Shown one piece after another: positions 1 to 9,421 of a DNA stretch of 64,000 nucleotides; the stretch's first letter is position 1, and the number at the start of each line of letters is the position of its first letter. The translations under genes were made by a program, and so were the position numbers. The notes beneath the pieces are model-generated. The model was not told the origin of the DNA. It saw only the letters and a list, made by a program, of their open reading frames with translations, and searched no databases. Location of the stretch: contig VGCZ01000020.1 in assembly GCA_016869975.1 (NCBI GenBank), positions 1 to 64,000 on the forward strand, read 5' to 3'. This DNA is from Alphaproteobacteria bacterium (GTDB lineage: Bacteria > Pseudomonadota > Alphaproteobacteria > Reyranellales > Reyranellaceae).

Positions 1-132
1 AGACGCCCAATCAGATCAGGGCCGAACATAAGGCTCTTGCATCCGAAGCCGCCACGGAGTTCAAATTGGCAGCGTAACCGGCGCAGCGAACTGTCTCATA
101 ACCGTGCCCCGGTACAAGGGGAGAAAACGAAC

Positions 133-1014
133 GTGGTCGCACAGGGCATCATTCCACCGATGACGACTCCGTTCACGGCGAACGGCGACATCGCGCTGAA
201 CAAGATCGCGGCGCAGGTCGATTGGCTGATCGGCGCTGGCGTGCACGGGCTGGCGGCCTGTGGCAGTACTGGCGAGGGCCACGCGCTCGATGGCGGCGAA
301 TACAAGGACGTGATGGCCGCGACAGTCGCGGCGGCGAAGGGCAGAGCGCCGGTGATCGCCGGCATCATCGTCGACAGCACCCGCGAGGCGATCGCCCGCG
401 GCAAGGCGGTGCGCGACATGAAGGTGGCGGCGCTGCAGGTCACGCCGGTGCACTACCTGTTCCGCCCCGACGACGACGCCATGGTCGAGCACTTCCGCGC
501 CGTGGCGGGTGAGACCGGCGTGCCGGTGATCATCTACAACGTCGTGCCCTGGACCTACCTGTTGCCGGCGCTGCTCTGCCGTATCTTCCGCGAGGTGCCC
601 GGCGTGGTCGGCGTCAAGCAGAGCGCCGGTGACCTGAAGCTGTTCGCCGACCTGATGATCGACGCGCCCAAGGATCGGTTGATCCTGAGCGCCGTCGACG
701 CGCTGCTCTATCCGTCTTTCGTGCTGGGCGCGCACGGCTCGGTGGCCGCTATTCTCACAGCCGCGCCCAAGGCAACCGTGGCGCTGTGGAACGCGGTGAA
801 GGCCGGCGACCATGCGCGCGCCCATGCGCTGCATCGTGCGCTACTGCCGTTGTGGAACGCCATGGTCGGCGACAACCTGCCCGCCTGCACGCGCTTCGTG
901 CAGTCGCTGCAGGGCATCGACCCCGGTGTGCCGCGCGCGCCGATGCCGCCAGCCTCGGCCGAACAACGCGCTCGCATCGAGCCGGCGCTGAAGGCGGTGT
1001 TGGCGCTCGGCTGA
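133..1014 (+). CDS. Dihydrodipicolinate synthase (DapA) family aldolase/lyase
   Basis: This is a class I aldolase of the DapA/N-acetylneuraminate lyase family, a 293-residue TIM barrel of normal family length. The GSTGE motif at residues 44-48 binds the keto-acid carboxylate. Tyr135 (IIYNVVP) and the Schiff-base Lys162 (VGVKQS) are both in their expected places. I chose the GTG at 133 because AAGGGGAG lies 10 bases upstream and family homology begins there; an ATG at 37 would add 32 unrelated residues. True DapA is usually not found with molybdenum hydroxylase genes, so a catabolic lyase acting on a 2-keto acid is likelier than lysine synthesis. A second, diverged DapA-family gene lies at 16595. 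The substrate cannot be told from the sequence. Confidence 0.85.
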   Translation: MVAQGIIPPMTTPFTANGDIALNKIAAQVDWLIGAGVHGLAACGSTGEGHALDGGEYKDVMAATVAAAKGRAPVIAGIIVDSTREAIARGKAVRDMKVAALQVTPVHYLFRPDDDAMVEHFRAVAGETGVPVIIYNVVPWTYLLPALLCRIFREVPGVVGVKQSAGDLKLFADLMIDAPKDRLILSAVDALLYPSFVLGAHGSVAAILTAAPKATVALWNAVKAGDHARAHALHRALLPLWNAMVGDNLPACTRFVQSLQGIDPGVPRAPMPPASAEQRARIEPALKAVLALG

Positions 1015-1344
1015 CTCCAGACACTGGGCATGTCGAACAGTACGTCTGAGGTGCGACGGTCACTGACCAGGCGTCAAGCTGGACGATGCCACGCCGTGTC
1101 GTGGCCAAGCGGCGGATCGATGGATCAAAGCTCGTCTTGAACGTTGAGCATTGCGGGAGCGGCGGGGCAGGTTCACACCGTTCCACGGGCTCAATTGGGG
1201 AATGTTACATAAGGTTGAATAAAGGTCTCGCGCACACGTTTCGAATCGCTTCGCTGCGACGGCAGGCGTAGGCTCGACGCAGGCATAGGCTCCTCGGGTA
1301 GCGCGACGGCCTGCCTCTTGTTCCAGCCGGAAAGCGAGGGAACG
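1015..1344. other. Intergenic region, 330 bp
   Basis: I see no convincing gene here. An AT-richer patch at about 1195-1225 (TTGGGG, then 17 bases, then AATAAA) could be a weak promoter for the molybdenum hydroxylase genes downstream. A GAGGG ribosome-binding site lies at 1336-1340 before the ATG at 1345. Confidence 0.35.
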
Positions 1345-1806
1345 ATGGCGTTCAAGATCAAGCTCAACGGTCAGGACCGCAGCGTGGATGTCGATGGCGA
1401 CATGCCGCTGCTGTGGTTGCTGCGCGACGTGCTGGGCATGACCGGCACGAAGTACGGCTGCGGCGTGGCGCAATGCGGCGCTTGCACCGTGCATGTTGAT
1501 GGCGTCGCGGTGCGTGCCTGTTAGACCACAGTGTCGGCCGCCGCCGACCGCGCGGTCACCACGATCGAGGGTCTGTCGCCCGACGGCATGCATCCGGTGC
1601 AGGTGGCGTGGCGAGATCTCAACGTCGCGCAATGTGGCTACTGCCAGGTCGGCCAGATCATGTCTGCCGCCGCGCTGTTGGCGCAGAAGGCCAAGCCGAG
1701 TGACGACGATATCGACGCCGCGATGAGCGGCAACATCTGTCGCTGCGGCACCTATCAGCGCATCCGCGCCGCGATCCACCGCGTTGCCACGGGAGGCCGG
1801 CGATGA
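1345..1806 (+). pseudogene. (2Fe-2S)-binding subunit of molybdenum hydroxylase (IorA-like), interrupted by an amber codon
   Basis: This encodes the small iron-sulfur subunit of a xanthine dehydrogenase-family hydroxylase, which passes electrons from the molybdenum site. Four Cys of the plant-type cluster ([11 protein letters not shown]...RAC) come first, and the second cluster follows in the same frame (QCGYC ... ICRCG). Total length of about 153 codons matches IorA. Codon 60, at 1522-1524, is TAG. It follows the fourth cluster Cys directly, where family members usually have Gln, so a single CAG-to-TAG transition explains it. Reading continues in frame to the TGA at 1804-1806, which overlaps the ATG of the large subunit. 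Without readthrough the product is a 59-residue fragment lacking the second cluster. A sequencing error is possible, since nothing else in the frame is damaged. Confidence 0.85.
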
Positions 1807-4088
1807 CCCACCATCGATCCCTCCGTCCGGCGATTCGCAATGTCAGTCGCCGGGCGTTCCTCGCCGGCGCAGGCGCCGGCAGCCTGGTGCTGTCGGTCGG
1901 TCTGCCCGCCTGGTCGCAGGAGAAGAAGTTCGCTGCCGCCGGCATGCCCAACGGCCTGCGCGAGGACGTCAAGCTGTTCGTCGCCATCGCCGACGACGGC
2001 ACCGTGACCGTGGTGTGCCATCGCTCCGAGATGGGGCAGGGCATCCGCACCAGCCTGCCGCTGGTGGTGGCCGACGAGCTCGAGGCCGACTGGGCCAAGG
2101 TGAAGGTGGCGCAGGCACCGGGCGACGAGACGCGCTTCGGCAACCAGGACACCGACGGCTCGCGCAGCATGCGCCATCATTTCATGACATTGAGGCGCAT
2201 GGGCGCGGCGGCGCGGGCCATGCTGGTCCAGGCGGCGGCGACCGGCTGGGGCGTGCCAGCTGATCAGGTCGAGGCGGTCAACCACGAGTTGGTCCATCGC
2301 GCGTCGAACCGCAAGATCGGCTACGGCGCGGTCGCCAAGGCCGCCGCGGCGCTGCCGGTGCCCGCATCGGTCAAGCTGAAGGACCCGGCGCAGTTCCGTT
2401 ACATCGGCAAGGGCCAGATCGGCCTGATCGACGGCATGGATATCACGACCGGCCGCGCCGGCTTCGGCATCGACGCGCGGCGCGACGGCATGCTCTACGC
2501 CGTGGTGGCGCGGCCGCCGGTCTATGGGGGAAAGGTCGCGTCGTTCGACGCGGCCGAGGCGATGAAGGTCAAGGGCGTGCTCAAGGTCGTGACGCTCGAT
2601 AGCACACCGCCGCCTTCGGAGTTCGGGCCGCTGGGCGGCGTCGCCGTCGTGGCGTCCAACACCTGGGCCGCGATCAAGGGCCGCGAGGCGCTGAAGATCA
2701 CCTGGGATAACGGCGGTAACGCCAAGTACAGCTCCGACAGCTACAAGGCGATGCTGGAGGCAGCGGTGCGCAAGCCGGGCAAGGTGGTGCGCGACCAGGG
2801 CAACGTCGACGCCGCGATGGCGTCGGCGGCAAGGCGCATCGAGGCCGAGTACTACGTGCCGCACCTGGCGCATGCGACGATCGAGCCGGCCGCCGCGGTT
2901 GTGCAGATCCGCGATGGTGCCTGCGAGGCCTGGGCCTGCGTGCAGTCGCCGGAGGCGGCCAAGGTGCGGCTGTTCAAATTCCTCGGCATCCCGGCCGACA
3001 AGGTGACGGTCAACGTCACCCTGCTGGGCGGCGGCTTCGGGCGCAAGTCGAAGCCCGATTTCGTGGTCGAGGCCGGCCTGCTGTCCAAGGCGATGAATGG
3101 CGCGCCCGTGAAAGTGACATGGACGCGCGAGGACGACCTGCAGAACAGCCCCCTGCATACCGTCACCATGCAGCGGCTCGAAGCTGGCCTCGATGCGTCA
3201 GGCAAGGTCGTGGCCTGGCGGCATCGCAGCGCCTTCCCGTCGATCCTGTCGCTCTTCGCGCCCAACGTTAAGTTGCCGTTCGCGATCGAGCTGGGCATGG
3301 GGCTGGTGAACCTGCCGTTCGACATCCCCAACATCCGGGCGGAGACGCCCGAGGCCGAGGCGCACGCGCGCATCGGCTGGTTCCGCGCAGTGGCCAACAT
3401 CCAGCACGCCTTCGCGATCCAGTCCTTCGTGACCGAGATCGCGCAGGCGCTGGGCAAGGACCCCAAGGACTACCTGCTCGAGCTGATCGGCCCGCCACGC
3501 AAGATCAACCCGACGTCGGTCGGCGACGGCTGGAACCACGGCGAGGATCCGGCGCTCTATCCGATCGACACCGGCCGGCTGCGCGGCGTAGTCGAGGCGG
3601 TGGCCAGGGGCGCCAACTGGGGCCGCACGCTGCCGAAAGGCCGCGGGCTCGGCATCGCGGCGCATTACAGCTTCGTGAGCTATCTCGCCGTGGTGGCCGA
3701 AGTGCAGGCCGATGACAGGGGTGGCATCAGCGTCCCGCGCATCGACATCGCGATCGACTGTGGGCCGCAGATCAACCCCGAGCGCATCCGCTCGCAGCTG
3801 GAGGGCGCGGTGATCATGGGGATGAGCAACGCCATGCTGAGCGAGATCACGTTCAAGGACGGCCGCGTCGTGCAGTCCAACTTCGACGGCTACGAAGTGG
3901 CTCGCATGGACTCTGCGCCGCGCGAGGTGCACGTGCACCTCGTGCCCGCGACCGACTACACGCTGCCGCTCGGCGGTGTCGGCGAGCCTGGCGTGCCGCC
4001 CGTGGCACCGGCACTGGCCAACGCCATCGCCGCCGCGACCGGAAAGCGCATCCGTCAACTGCCCATGCGTCGGCAGCTGGCGGGGTAA
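1803..4088 (+). CDS. Molybdopterin-binding large subunit, isoquinoline 1-oxidoreductase beta-like (IorB type)
   Basis: This is the molybdenum cofactor-binding catalytic subunit of a xanthine dehydrogenase/aldehyde oxidase-family enzyme that hydroxylates aldehydes or N-heterocycles using water. At 761 residues and with no FAD subunit beside it, it fits the two-subunit IorAB type. A twin-arginine signal (SRRAFL, residues 15-20, followed by a hydrophobic stretch) indicates periplasmic export already folded with cofactor. GGGFGRK (near residue 405) and GVGEPG, with the catalytic Glu at about residue 728, are the expected cofactor and active-site motifs. Its ATG overlaps the stop of the iron-sulfur gene, so translation is probably coupled. 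The amber codon in that partner should leave this subunit without its electron acceptor. The substrate is unknown. Confidence 0.88.
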   Translation: MTHHRSLRPAIRNVSRRAFLAGAGAGSLVLSVGLPAWSQEKKFAAAGMPNGLREDVKLFVAIADDGTVTVVCHRSEMGQGIRTSLPLVVADELEADWAKVKVAQAPGDETRFGNQDTDGSRSMRHHFMTLRRMGAAARAMLVQAAATGWGVPADQVEAVNHELVHRASNRKIGYGAVAKAAAALPVPASVKLKDPAQFRYIGKGQIGLIDGMDITTGRAGFGIDARRDGMLYAVVARPPVYGGKVASFDAAEAMKVKGVLKVVTLDSTPPPSEFGPLGGVAVVASNTWAAIKGREALKITWDNGGNAKYSSDSYKAMLEAAVRKPGKVVRDQGNVDAAMASAARRIEAEYYVPHLAHATIEPAAAVVQIRDGACEAWACVQSPEAAKVRLFKFLGIPADKVTVNVTLLGGGFGRKSKPDFVVEAGLLSKAMNGAPVKVTWTREDDLQNSPLHTVTMQRLEAGLDASGKVVAWRHRSAFPSILSLFAPNVKLPFAIELGMGLVNLPFDIPNIRAETPEAEAHARIGWFRAVANIQHAFAIQSFVTEIAQALGKDPKDYLLELIGPPRKINPTSVGDGWNHGEDPALYPIDTGRLRGVVEAVARGANWGRTLPKGRGLGIAAHYSFVSYLAVVAEVQADDRGGISVPRIDIAIDCGPQINPERIRSQLEGAVIMGMSNAMLSEITFKDGRVVQSNFDGYEVARMDSAPREVHVHLVPATDYTLPLGGVGEPGVPPVAPALANAIAAATGKRIRQLPMRRQLAG

Positions 4089-4101
4089 CGTGTCCCGGGT
4101 G

Positions 4102-4131
4102 CCCTATCTCCGTCTAAGGACGGGGATAGGG
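4102..4131 (+). terminator. Hairpin after the molybdenum hydroxylase genes
   Basis: A 13-bp stem (CCCTATCTCCGTC / GACGGGGATAGGG, one mismatch) with a 4-base loop begins 14 bases after the stop codon. The bases after it (TTGGGG) are not a clean T-tract, so it is either a weak terminator or a copy of a dispersed palindrome. Confidence 0.5.
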
Positions 4132-4614
4132 TTGGGGCAGGGGCTGCGAGCGGGCGCCGTTGTCGTATGACGGTCGCCCAACATCCGTATGGCGACGGCG
4201 AATCTGCCACCAATGTCGCCGCGCCCTCGCGTATGTTGCCCGCCCGCGTATCCGACGTTCTCGGGAGGGCCAGCCTGGCCGCCTGTTCCTACCGAACACT
4301 CCTACCGCGGCGACGTGGTGGTCGAGTAGGGCGTTCCGCCATGTCCGCTTCGGGTCATGAACTGAACTGACGGCGCGTCGGCCTCATGTCCGGTTCACCT
4401 CCAACAGCAGGCGTGGCCCGCTCCCGGATTCCGACCTTCGGAGTGCGCCAATAGGCGACATCGGCGCTTCACGTCGGCCGCATTGTTGCCCGGCCGGCTG
4501 GTCTAGCTGACGGGCGACGGGGTACTGGCTGTGCCATCATTGCCCTCAATCCAATGAAACGATATGCGGGCAATGCGGTAGCTTAGTCCCGCCGTTGACC
4601 CGAAAGACACCGCG
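4132..4614. other. Intergenic region, about 480 bp, no gene seen
   Basis: No reading frame here looks like a protein. The region contains one copy of the ATGTCCGCTTCGGGTCA dispersed repeat (4341-4357). It otherwise looks like degraded intergenic sequence up to the TTG start of the transporter. Confidence 0.5.
4341..4357. repeat. Dispersed ATGTCCGCTTCGGGTCA repeat, copy 1
   Basis: These 17 bases recur exactly at 5943-5959, on the other side of the MFS gene. Similar short intergenic sequences are widespread in Rhizobiales genomes; that comparison is from memory. Confidence 0.6.
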
Positions 4615-5790
4615 TTGCCCACCACCCCGGCCGACTACTGGCGCCTTTGGTACGTCGGCATGGTCGTCACGACTGTGCGCTGGCTGGAGACGGTGGCAAT
4701 GGGCGTCGTGGTTTACGGGCAGACCGACTCGGCGCTGGCTGTCGCCACCATCACCATGCTGCGGCTGCTGCCGATGGGGCTGTTCGGAGCCTTCGTCGGC
4801 GCCTTCGCCGAGCGCTTCGACCGGCGGCTGACGCTGGCGGGCGTGGTTGGGCTGCTGATGGCGACCTCGGCCATCCTTGCCCTCGTGGCCTGGCAGGATG
4901 CGCTCGAAGTCTGGCATCTCATGGCGGCGAGCTTCATCAATGGAATCGGCTGGGCGACCGACAATCCGCTGCGCCGCATGATGATGGGCGAAGTGATGGG
5001 GCGCGAGCGCATGGCGACGGCGATGGCGCTCGATGTCGGCGCCGCCAACGCGAGCCGCATGGTCGGCCCGGCGGTGGGCGGCCTGCTGCTGGCGGGGATT
5101 GGCATCGAGGGCGCGTTTGCGCTCAGCGTCACGCTCTATGCGACAGCGATCGCTGCGACGCTCACGGTCCGCGCCCGCATCGCCGCCGCACCTGGCGCCG
5201 GCGCGGTGCTGGCGCGCGCCCGGGAGAGCATCGCGATCGTCGCCCGGGACCGGAGGCTGACGGCGATCATGACGGTGACGATCCTCTACAACGTGTTCGG
5301 CTGGCCGTTCACCAGCATGATCCCGGTGATCGGACGCGACCAGCTCGCGCTCGGGCCCGAGGGCGTGGGGATCCTGACCAGCGTCGACGGCGTCGGAGCC
5401 TTTGCGGGCGCGATCCTGCTCGCCCTATGGCTGACGCCGGGCTGGTACGCGCGCGCCTATGTCGGCGGCGTCGCGGTCTACATGGCCGGCCTGATCGCCT
5501 TCGCGCAGGCGCCGACGCCGCTCGCCGCCGGTGCGGCGTTGCTCATCACCGGACTCGCCGGCGCGGCCTTCGCCACGCTGCAGGCAACGATTGTCTACCT
5601 CGCCGCGCCCGTCGACATGCGCTCGCGGATCCTCGGCGTGCTCTCGGCGTGCATCGGCACGGGACCGGTCGGTTTCCTGTGGCTGGGCTGGCTCGCCGAT
5701 CGCATCGGCGCGCCGCAGGCGACGGCGATCACCGGTGCGATGGGACTGGTGGCGCTAGCGGCGACATGGCCGATATGGCGGCGGATCTGA
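4615..5790 (+). CDS. MFS transporter
   Basis: This is an inner-membrane major facilitator superfamily carrier of 391 residues with about 12 hydrophobic segments. FAERFDRR after the second segment is a typical cytoplasmic loop 2-3 motif. It belongs to the group of MFS proteins annotated as putative drug or metabolite exporters (MFS_3/enterobactin-exporter-like). The start is a TTG at 4615, with homology beginning at once (YWRLWYVGM); no strong ribosome-binding site is visible. It stands alone, flanked by two copies of the same 17-base repeat, so the context does not show its substrate. Confidence 0.85.
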   Translation: MPTTPADYWRLWYVGMVVTTVRWLETVAMGVVVYGQTDSALAVATITMLRLLPMGLFGAFVGAFAERFDRRLTLAGVVGLLMATSAILALVAWQDALEVWHLMAASFINGIGWATDNPLRRMMMGEVMGRERMATAMALDVGAANASRMVGPAVGGLLLAGIGIEGAFALSVTLYATAIAATLTVRARIAAAPGAGAVLARARESIAIVARDRRLTAIMTVTILYNVFGWPFTSMIPVIGRDQLALGPEGVGILTSVDGVGAFAGAILLALWLTPGWYARAYVGGVAVYMAGLIAFAQAPTPLAAGAALLITGLAGAAFATLQATIVYLAAPVDMRSRILGVLSACIGTGPVGFLWLGWLADRIGAPQATAITGAMGLVALAATWPIWRRI

Positions 5791-5942
5791 AATGGGCGCC
5801 CGCCCCCCCGGGAGTTTCGCCGGCACGATGCGTGCGCGCCATCGCGCTCGCGCTCGGAGCGATAGTGCGGTCGGCGATTCGATTCCGTCTCGTAGCACCA
5901 AACGCCTCTATTGGTCTGTCGAAGGCATGAGGCAGGCACTGC

Positions 5943-5959
5943 ATGTCCGCTTCGGGTCA
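5943..5959. repeat. Dispersed ATGTCCGCTTCGGGTCA repeat, copy 2
   Basis: Exact match over 17 bases to 4341-4357. It lies in the 258-bp gap between the MFS gene and mepA. I see no gene in the rest of that gap. Confidence 0.6.
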
Positions 5960-6048
5960 GACTCAGACGAACCGTCTAACGTGTCCAATGTCTCGAGTCA
6001 GCCCGTAAGCGGAAGTCGACGAACGCGCCTGTTGGGTCTTGCCCCAGG

Positions 6049-6873
6049 CTAACGCGCGCCGAGCACCGCCAGGCAAGCGGCCGGCGGCTTTGGTGGCTTG
6101 GGTGGCGGACCGCGCGGGATGGTGTCGGGGTCGGGCAGGGCGAACCAGTCGTCGAGCGCCTTGCCGCAGCCATCACCCGGCGGCACCGGCGCCTGCGCCT
6201 GGCAACCAGGATCGCCCGGCGGGCAGTGCAGCCGCACGTGGAAATGGGCGTCGTGGTAGAACCACGGCACGATCTTGCGCAGCCAGGTCCGATCGCCGGC
6301 GGTCGTCTGGCATAACCGCTGCTTGATGAGCTTGTTGACGAAGATGCGGTCGACCTCGGCGAAGCTCGCGGAAGTCTGCAGCAGGCTGGCGTGCGCCGGC
6401 TGCCACACCGCCTCGTCGATGCCGGCTTCGCCCTTGAGCACCAGCGAGCGCAGCAGCGGCTCCTCGCGCTGCGCGGCGGGGCGGCGTGGGCGTTTCGACT
6501 GCTCGAACCAGATGTCGATGTCCAGGCCGACCTGATGGCTGGTATGGCCGAAGCTCATGCGCCCGCCGCGCGGCTGGGAGATGTCGCCGATGTGAACGTG
6601 CTGCAGCTTCTGCGCCTCGATGCGGCGGCCGAATTCCTGCACGAAGCGGATGGCGCGGTCGTGGCCCCAGAAGCGGTTGCGGCTGACGCGGATCACCTCG
6701 TAGCCCGGCCCCTCCAGCGGCAGCGCGCTGGCGCCGGCGATGCAGCCGTTCATGTAGATGCCGTAGATACGCTGTGGCCCCGGTGCCGGCGTCGAGGCCG
6801 GCGCGTCTTGCGCGACGGCAGTGGAGCCGGGAAAGAGGAGGGCGAGACAGGCCAGCAGGACGCGCGGACGCAT
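6049..6873 (-). CDS. mepA: Penicillin-insensitive murein endopeptidase MepA
   Basis: This periplasmic LAS-type zinc peptidase (M74) cuts the D-Ala-meso-DAP crosslinks of peptidoglycan and is not inhibited by penicillin. The 274-residue product starts with a signal peptide (hydrophobic LLACLALLF, cleavage near AVAQD). His110, His113 and Asp120 in FGHTSHQVGLDID match the E. coli MepA zinc and active-site positions. The C-terminal YHDAHFHVRL provides the remaining histidines. Pairs of Cys (CPPGDPGC) fit the disulfide-bonded family. It is a single gene, divergent from the enoyl-CoA hydratase with 76 bp between starts. The identification is secure. Confidence 0.93.
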   Translation of the reverse strand: MRPRVLLACLALLFPGSTAVAQDAPASTPAPGPQRIYGIYMNGCIAGASALPLEGPGYEVIRVSRNRFWGHDRAIRFVQEFGRRIEAQKLQHVHIGDISQPRGGRMSFGHTSHQVGLDIDIWFEQSKRPRRPAAQREEPLLRSLVLKGEAGIDEAVWQPAHASLLQTSASFAEVDRIFVNKLIKQRLCQTTAGDRTWLRKIVPWFYHDAHFHVRLHCPPGDPGCQAQAPVPPGDGCGKALDDWFALPDPDTIPRGPPPKPPKPPAACLAVLGAR

Positions 6874-6949
6874 GTCGGTATCATGCCGCAGGATTGCGTC
6901 GCGCGCACGGACTTCCGTGTACGGCAGGCGTTGTCTAGTCTCGGTGGCG

Positions 6950-7774
6950 ATGCTGACCTTTCCCGACTACCGCAGCCTGCTGGCGCGCCGCGATGGCGAT
7001 GTCGCGTCCCTGACATTCAATCGTCCGGAGCGGCGCAACGCGCTGACCCACGAGATGATGAGCGAGCTGTCGGACGCCTTCGCGCGCGTCACGGCGGAGG
7101 TCGCGCGCGATCCCGTCAGTCTGCGCGCCCTGGTGCTGCGCGGCGCCGGCGGCTTCTTTTGCGCCGGCGGCGATATCGGCTTCATGAAGGAGCTGCCGCC
7201 GGCGCCACCCGATGGTCAGCGTGACCCGCTGGTCGCGCCCTACCGCGCCTTCGGTGACACGTTGCTGGAGCTCAATCGCCTGCCGCTGCCGGTGATCGCG
7301 ATCGTCGATGGCCCGGCGGCGGGCGGCGGCTTCGGCATGGCCTGCGCCTCCGATGTGGTGATCATGCACGAGAGCGCGCGATTCGGCATTCCCGAGCCGC
7401 GCGCCGGCTTCATCCCCTCGCAGGTCCTGCCGATGATCGTGCGGCGTATCGGCGAGGGCCTCGCCCGCGAGCTGGCGGTGACGGCGCGCATGATGGATTC
7501 GCGCGAGGCGCTCGCCGCCGGTGTCGGCCAACATTTGTGCGCCGACGAGACGGCGATCCAGGCGGTGCTGACGCGCACGCTGAATGACATCAGGCGCGGC
7601 GAGCCAGGCGCGGTGGCGACGGTGAAGCGGCTGGTGCTGATGTGCGCCACCGAGAGCGATGCGGCGGTGCTCGACGCCGCCGCGCTCGACCTGATCCGCC
7701 TGCTGCGCGGCGCGCCGGCAAGGGCCGGGATGAAGGCGTTCCTGGAGAAGAAGCCACCGCCTTGGGCGCCGTGA
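6950..7774 (+). CDS. Enoyl-CoA hydratase/isomerase family protein
   Basis: This 274-residue crotonase-fold enzyme adds water to, or isomerises, an enoyl-CoA. The first oxyanion-hole loop is clear (FFCAGGDI near residue 67), as is the second (DGPAAGGGFGMACASD near residue 120). The loop carrying the catalytic acid reads FGIPEPRAGFIPS, with Glu followed by Pro. The start chosen is the ATG at 6950; the frame is open further upstream but without homology. It is not in an operon, so the pathway is unknown. A second, more diverged crotonase lies at 50742. Confidence 0.85.
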   Translation: MLTFPDYRSLLARRDGDVASLTFNRPERRNALTHEMMSELSDAFARVTAEVARDPVSLRALVLRGAGGFFCAGGDIGFMKELPPAPPDGQRDPLVAPYRAFGDTLLELNRLPLPVIAIVDGPAAGGGFGMACASDVVIMHESARFGIPEPRAGFIPSQVLPMIVRRIGEGLARELAVTARMMDSREALAAGVGQHLCADETAIQAVLTRTLNDIRRGEPGAVATVKRLVLMCATESDAAVLDAAALDLIRLLRGAPARAGMKAFLEKKPPPWAP

Positions 7775-8082
7775 GCCTTCCTTCTCCCCGCGTATGCGGT
7801 GAGAACGTGCCGAGCGCCAGCGAGGCTGATGAGAGGCTTCGCGGAACCTCTACAGCGACGACGTTGGTCGTTGCCCGAGAAGCCCCTTGTGTACTGGCGA
7901 AGGAGTAGGGTTCGCGAGCGGACGGCCGTTAGCATCGGCCGCCCGCCGCAAGCAGAGGCCATCATCCCTTCAACGCTGATGGCGGGGCCACTGTCGGAAC
8001 TTGTGCGCGCCATCGCCGAGCATGAGCCTTTCGCCGTGCTGGCGCGTCGTCTCGCCAACGTGCCCGGCCTGGGGCTGGTGGC
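7775..8082. other. Intergenic region with degraded sequence
   Basis: The first 100 bases look like a degenerate copy of a CTTCTCCCCGC-type intergenic repeat. At about 7980-8085 a plus-strand frame reads LSELVRAIAEHEPFAVLA and on to GLGLVAMA, which looks like once-coding sequence that I do not recognise. It ends where the minus-strand sensor remnant begins, so this may be a rearrangement junction. Confidence 0.4.
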
Positions 8083-8370
8083 GATGGCTGGCAACTGGCG
8101 CTGCAGGCGCACGTAGTCGAAGCGCCGCTGCCTCTCGTCGAGCAGCACCGACTGTGGATGCGCCACCCAGCCGATCTGGTGCTCGATCTCGCGCACGAAG
8201 GACTCGATGCGCTGGGCTGCGGCCTCGGCCTTCTCGCGCTACACCTCGATCGCCGCGCGCCGATTGCCCTCGTAGGTTAAATGGAGGTCGAGCCCGGCGT
8301 TGATAGTCAGGACGAGCGTTACCAGCCCGACGAGCAGCACGACGCAGTTGGTGAAAAGACCGCGCCTCAC
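8083..8370 (-). pseudogene. N-terminal remnant of a membrane sensor protein (histidine kinase or cyclase type)
   Basis: Read on the minus strand from a GTG at 8370, this encodes a transmembrane segment (CVVLLVGLVTLVLTINAG), then a helix and an extracytoplasmic sensor start resembling QREKA...IESFVREIEHQIGW...RRFDYVRLQRQLPAI. That pattern is familiar from the N-termini of alphaproteobacterial sensor kinases and adenylate cyclases. Codon 44 (8239-8241) is TAG where relatives have Gln, and homology stops after about 95 codons. No kinase or cyclase domain remains. It is therefore a dead fragment, with the exact parent family uncertain. Confidence 0.7.
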
Positions 8371-8548
8371 TTGATCACCTCGTCGGCGCGGGTAGCGCCA
8401 GGAGTTGCCATCGCGTCATCGATGCCCCCATAACCCCGGCACGGCTTCCAGGACCCTGCGGCCCTGTGCAATCCAGCATATTGCGGCTGTGGATTGTTGT
8501 CGCCCCGGCGCGCCTGCTCTAATGAGCGCCGGAACGAGGGATGCGACG

Positions 8549-9391
8549 ATGGAACGACGTAACTACAGGCATATCGAGGTGCAGCGCGTGGCCGGCGCGC
8601 TGGGCGCGGAGCTGCGGGGCGTCGACTTGGCCAAAGATCTGCCCGACGACGTGGTCGGCGAGATCCGCCGGGCCTGGCTCGACCATCTCGTGCTCTTCTT
8701 CCGCGACCAGAAGATCACGCCGGCGCAACAGCTCGCCTTCGCGAGCCGGCTGGGCGAGCCGATGGCCTATCCCCAGCTCAAGGGCCTGGACGCCTATCCG
8801 ATGATCACGCCGGTGGTGAAGCTCGAGAACGAGCGCAACAATTTCGGCGGCGTCTGGCACTCCGACACGACCTATCTGCAGGTCCCGCCGATGGCCAGTA
8901 TGCTCTATGCCATCGAGCTGCCGCCAGTCGGTGGCGACACCGAATTCGCCAACCAGTATCTGGCCTACGAGACGCTCTCACCGGGCCTGCGCGCGATGCT
9001 CGATAGCCTGGTCGGCGTCAGCTCCTCGATGAAGGCCGAGGCCTCGAAGACACGCGAGGATCGGCTGAAAGCGGCCGGCCAAGAGGTCAAGCCGCTCGAG
9101 GCCGAGCACCCGATCGTGCGCACCCATCCTGAGACCGGGCGCAAGGCGCTCTACCTCAACATCGGCCACACCGCGCGGATCAAGGGCTGGACCGAGAAGG
9201 AGAGCGCCGGCTTGCTGGCGTTCCTGTTCGAGCACCAGATCCGGCCCGAATTCACCTGTCGTTTCCGCTGGCAGCCGGGTTCGCTGGCGCTGTGGGACAA
9301 CCGCTCAGCCATGCACAACGCGATCAACGACTACCATGGCCATCGCCGCATCCTGCACCGCATCACCTTAGCCGGCGATCGGCCGGCGTAG
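8549..9391 (+). CDS. TauD/TfdA family Fe(II)/2-oxoglutarate dioxygenase
   Basis: This is a non-heme iron dioxygenase that couples decarboxylation of 2-oxoglutarate to oxidation of a substrate such as a sulfonate, aryloxyacid or betaine. Length of 280 residues is standard. Iron ligands are His104 and Asp106 (VWHSD) and distal His256 (SAMHNAINDY). Arg271 (LHRITL) should bind the 2-oxoglutarate carboxylate. I chose the ATG at 8549, preceded by GAGGG at suitable spacing and by the family's usual start. The next gene, an LLM flavin oxidoreductase, follows after 30 bp on the same strand, so the two may act together on a xenobiotic or sulfur compound. The substrate is inference only. Confidence 0.9.
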   Translation: MERRNYRHIEVQRVAGALGAELRGVDLAKDLPDDVVGEIRRAWLDHLVLFFRDQKITPAQQLAFASRLGEPMAYPQLKGLDAYPMITPVVKLENERNNFGGVWHSDTTYLQVPPMASMLYAIELPPVGGDTEFANQYLAYETLSPGLRAMLDSLVGVSSSMKAEASKTREDRLKAAGQEVKPLEAEHPIVRTHPETGRKALYLNIGHTARIKGWTEKESAGLLAFLFEHQIRPEFTCRFRWQPGSLALWDNRSAMHNAINDYHGHRRILHRITLAGDRPA

Positions 9392-9421
9392 AGGCCGCAT
9401 CGCTTTGCTCTGGAGTCACGC

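Noticed and set aside
133-1014. Lysine-pathway dapA.
   Set aside because: Two diverged DapA-family genes lie in catabolic settings and neither is beside typical dapA neighbours, so no symbol was given.
4132-4614. Short open frames in the gap after the molybdenum hydroxylase.
   Set aside because: Low-complexity Arg-rich products, no start signals and no homology; one overlaps a dispersed repeat.
1522-8241. Amber codons used as sense codons (stop-codon reassignment), since both TAG interruptions replace Gln.
   Set aside because: Many intact genes here end in TAG (for example those ending at 9391, 12881 and 17536), so TAG is a normal stop. Two CAG-to-TAG changes are best explained by mutation.
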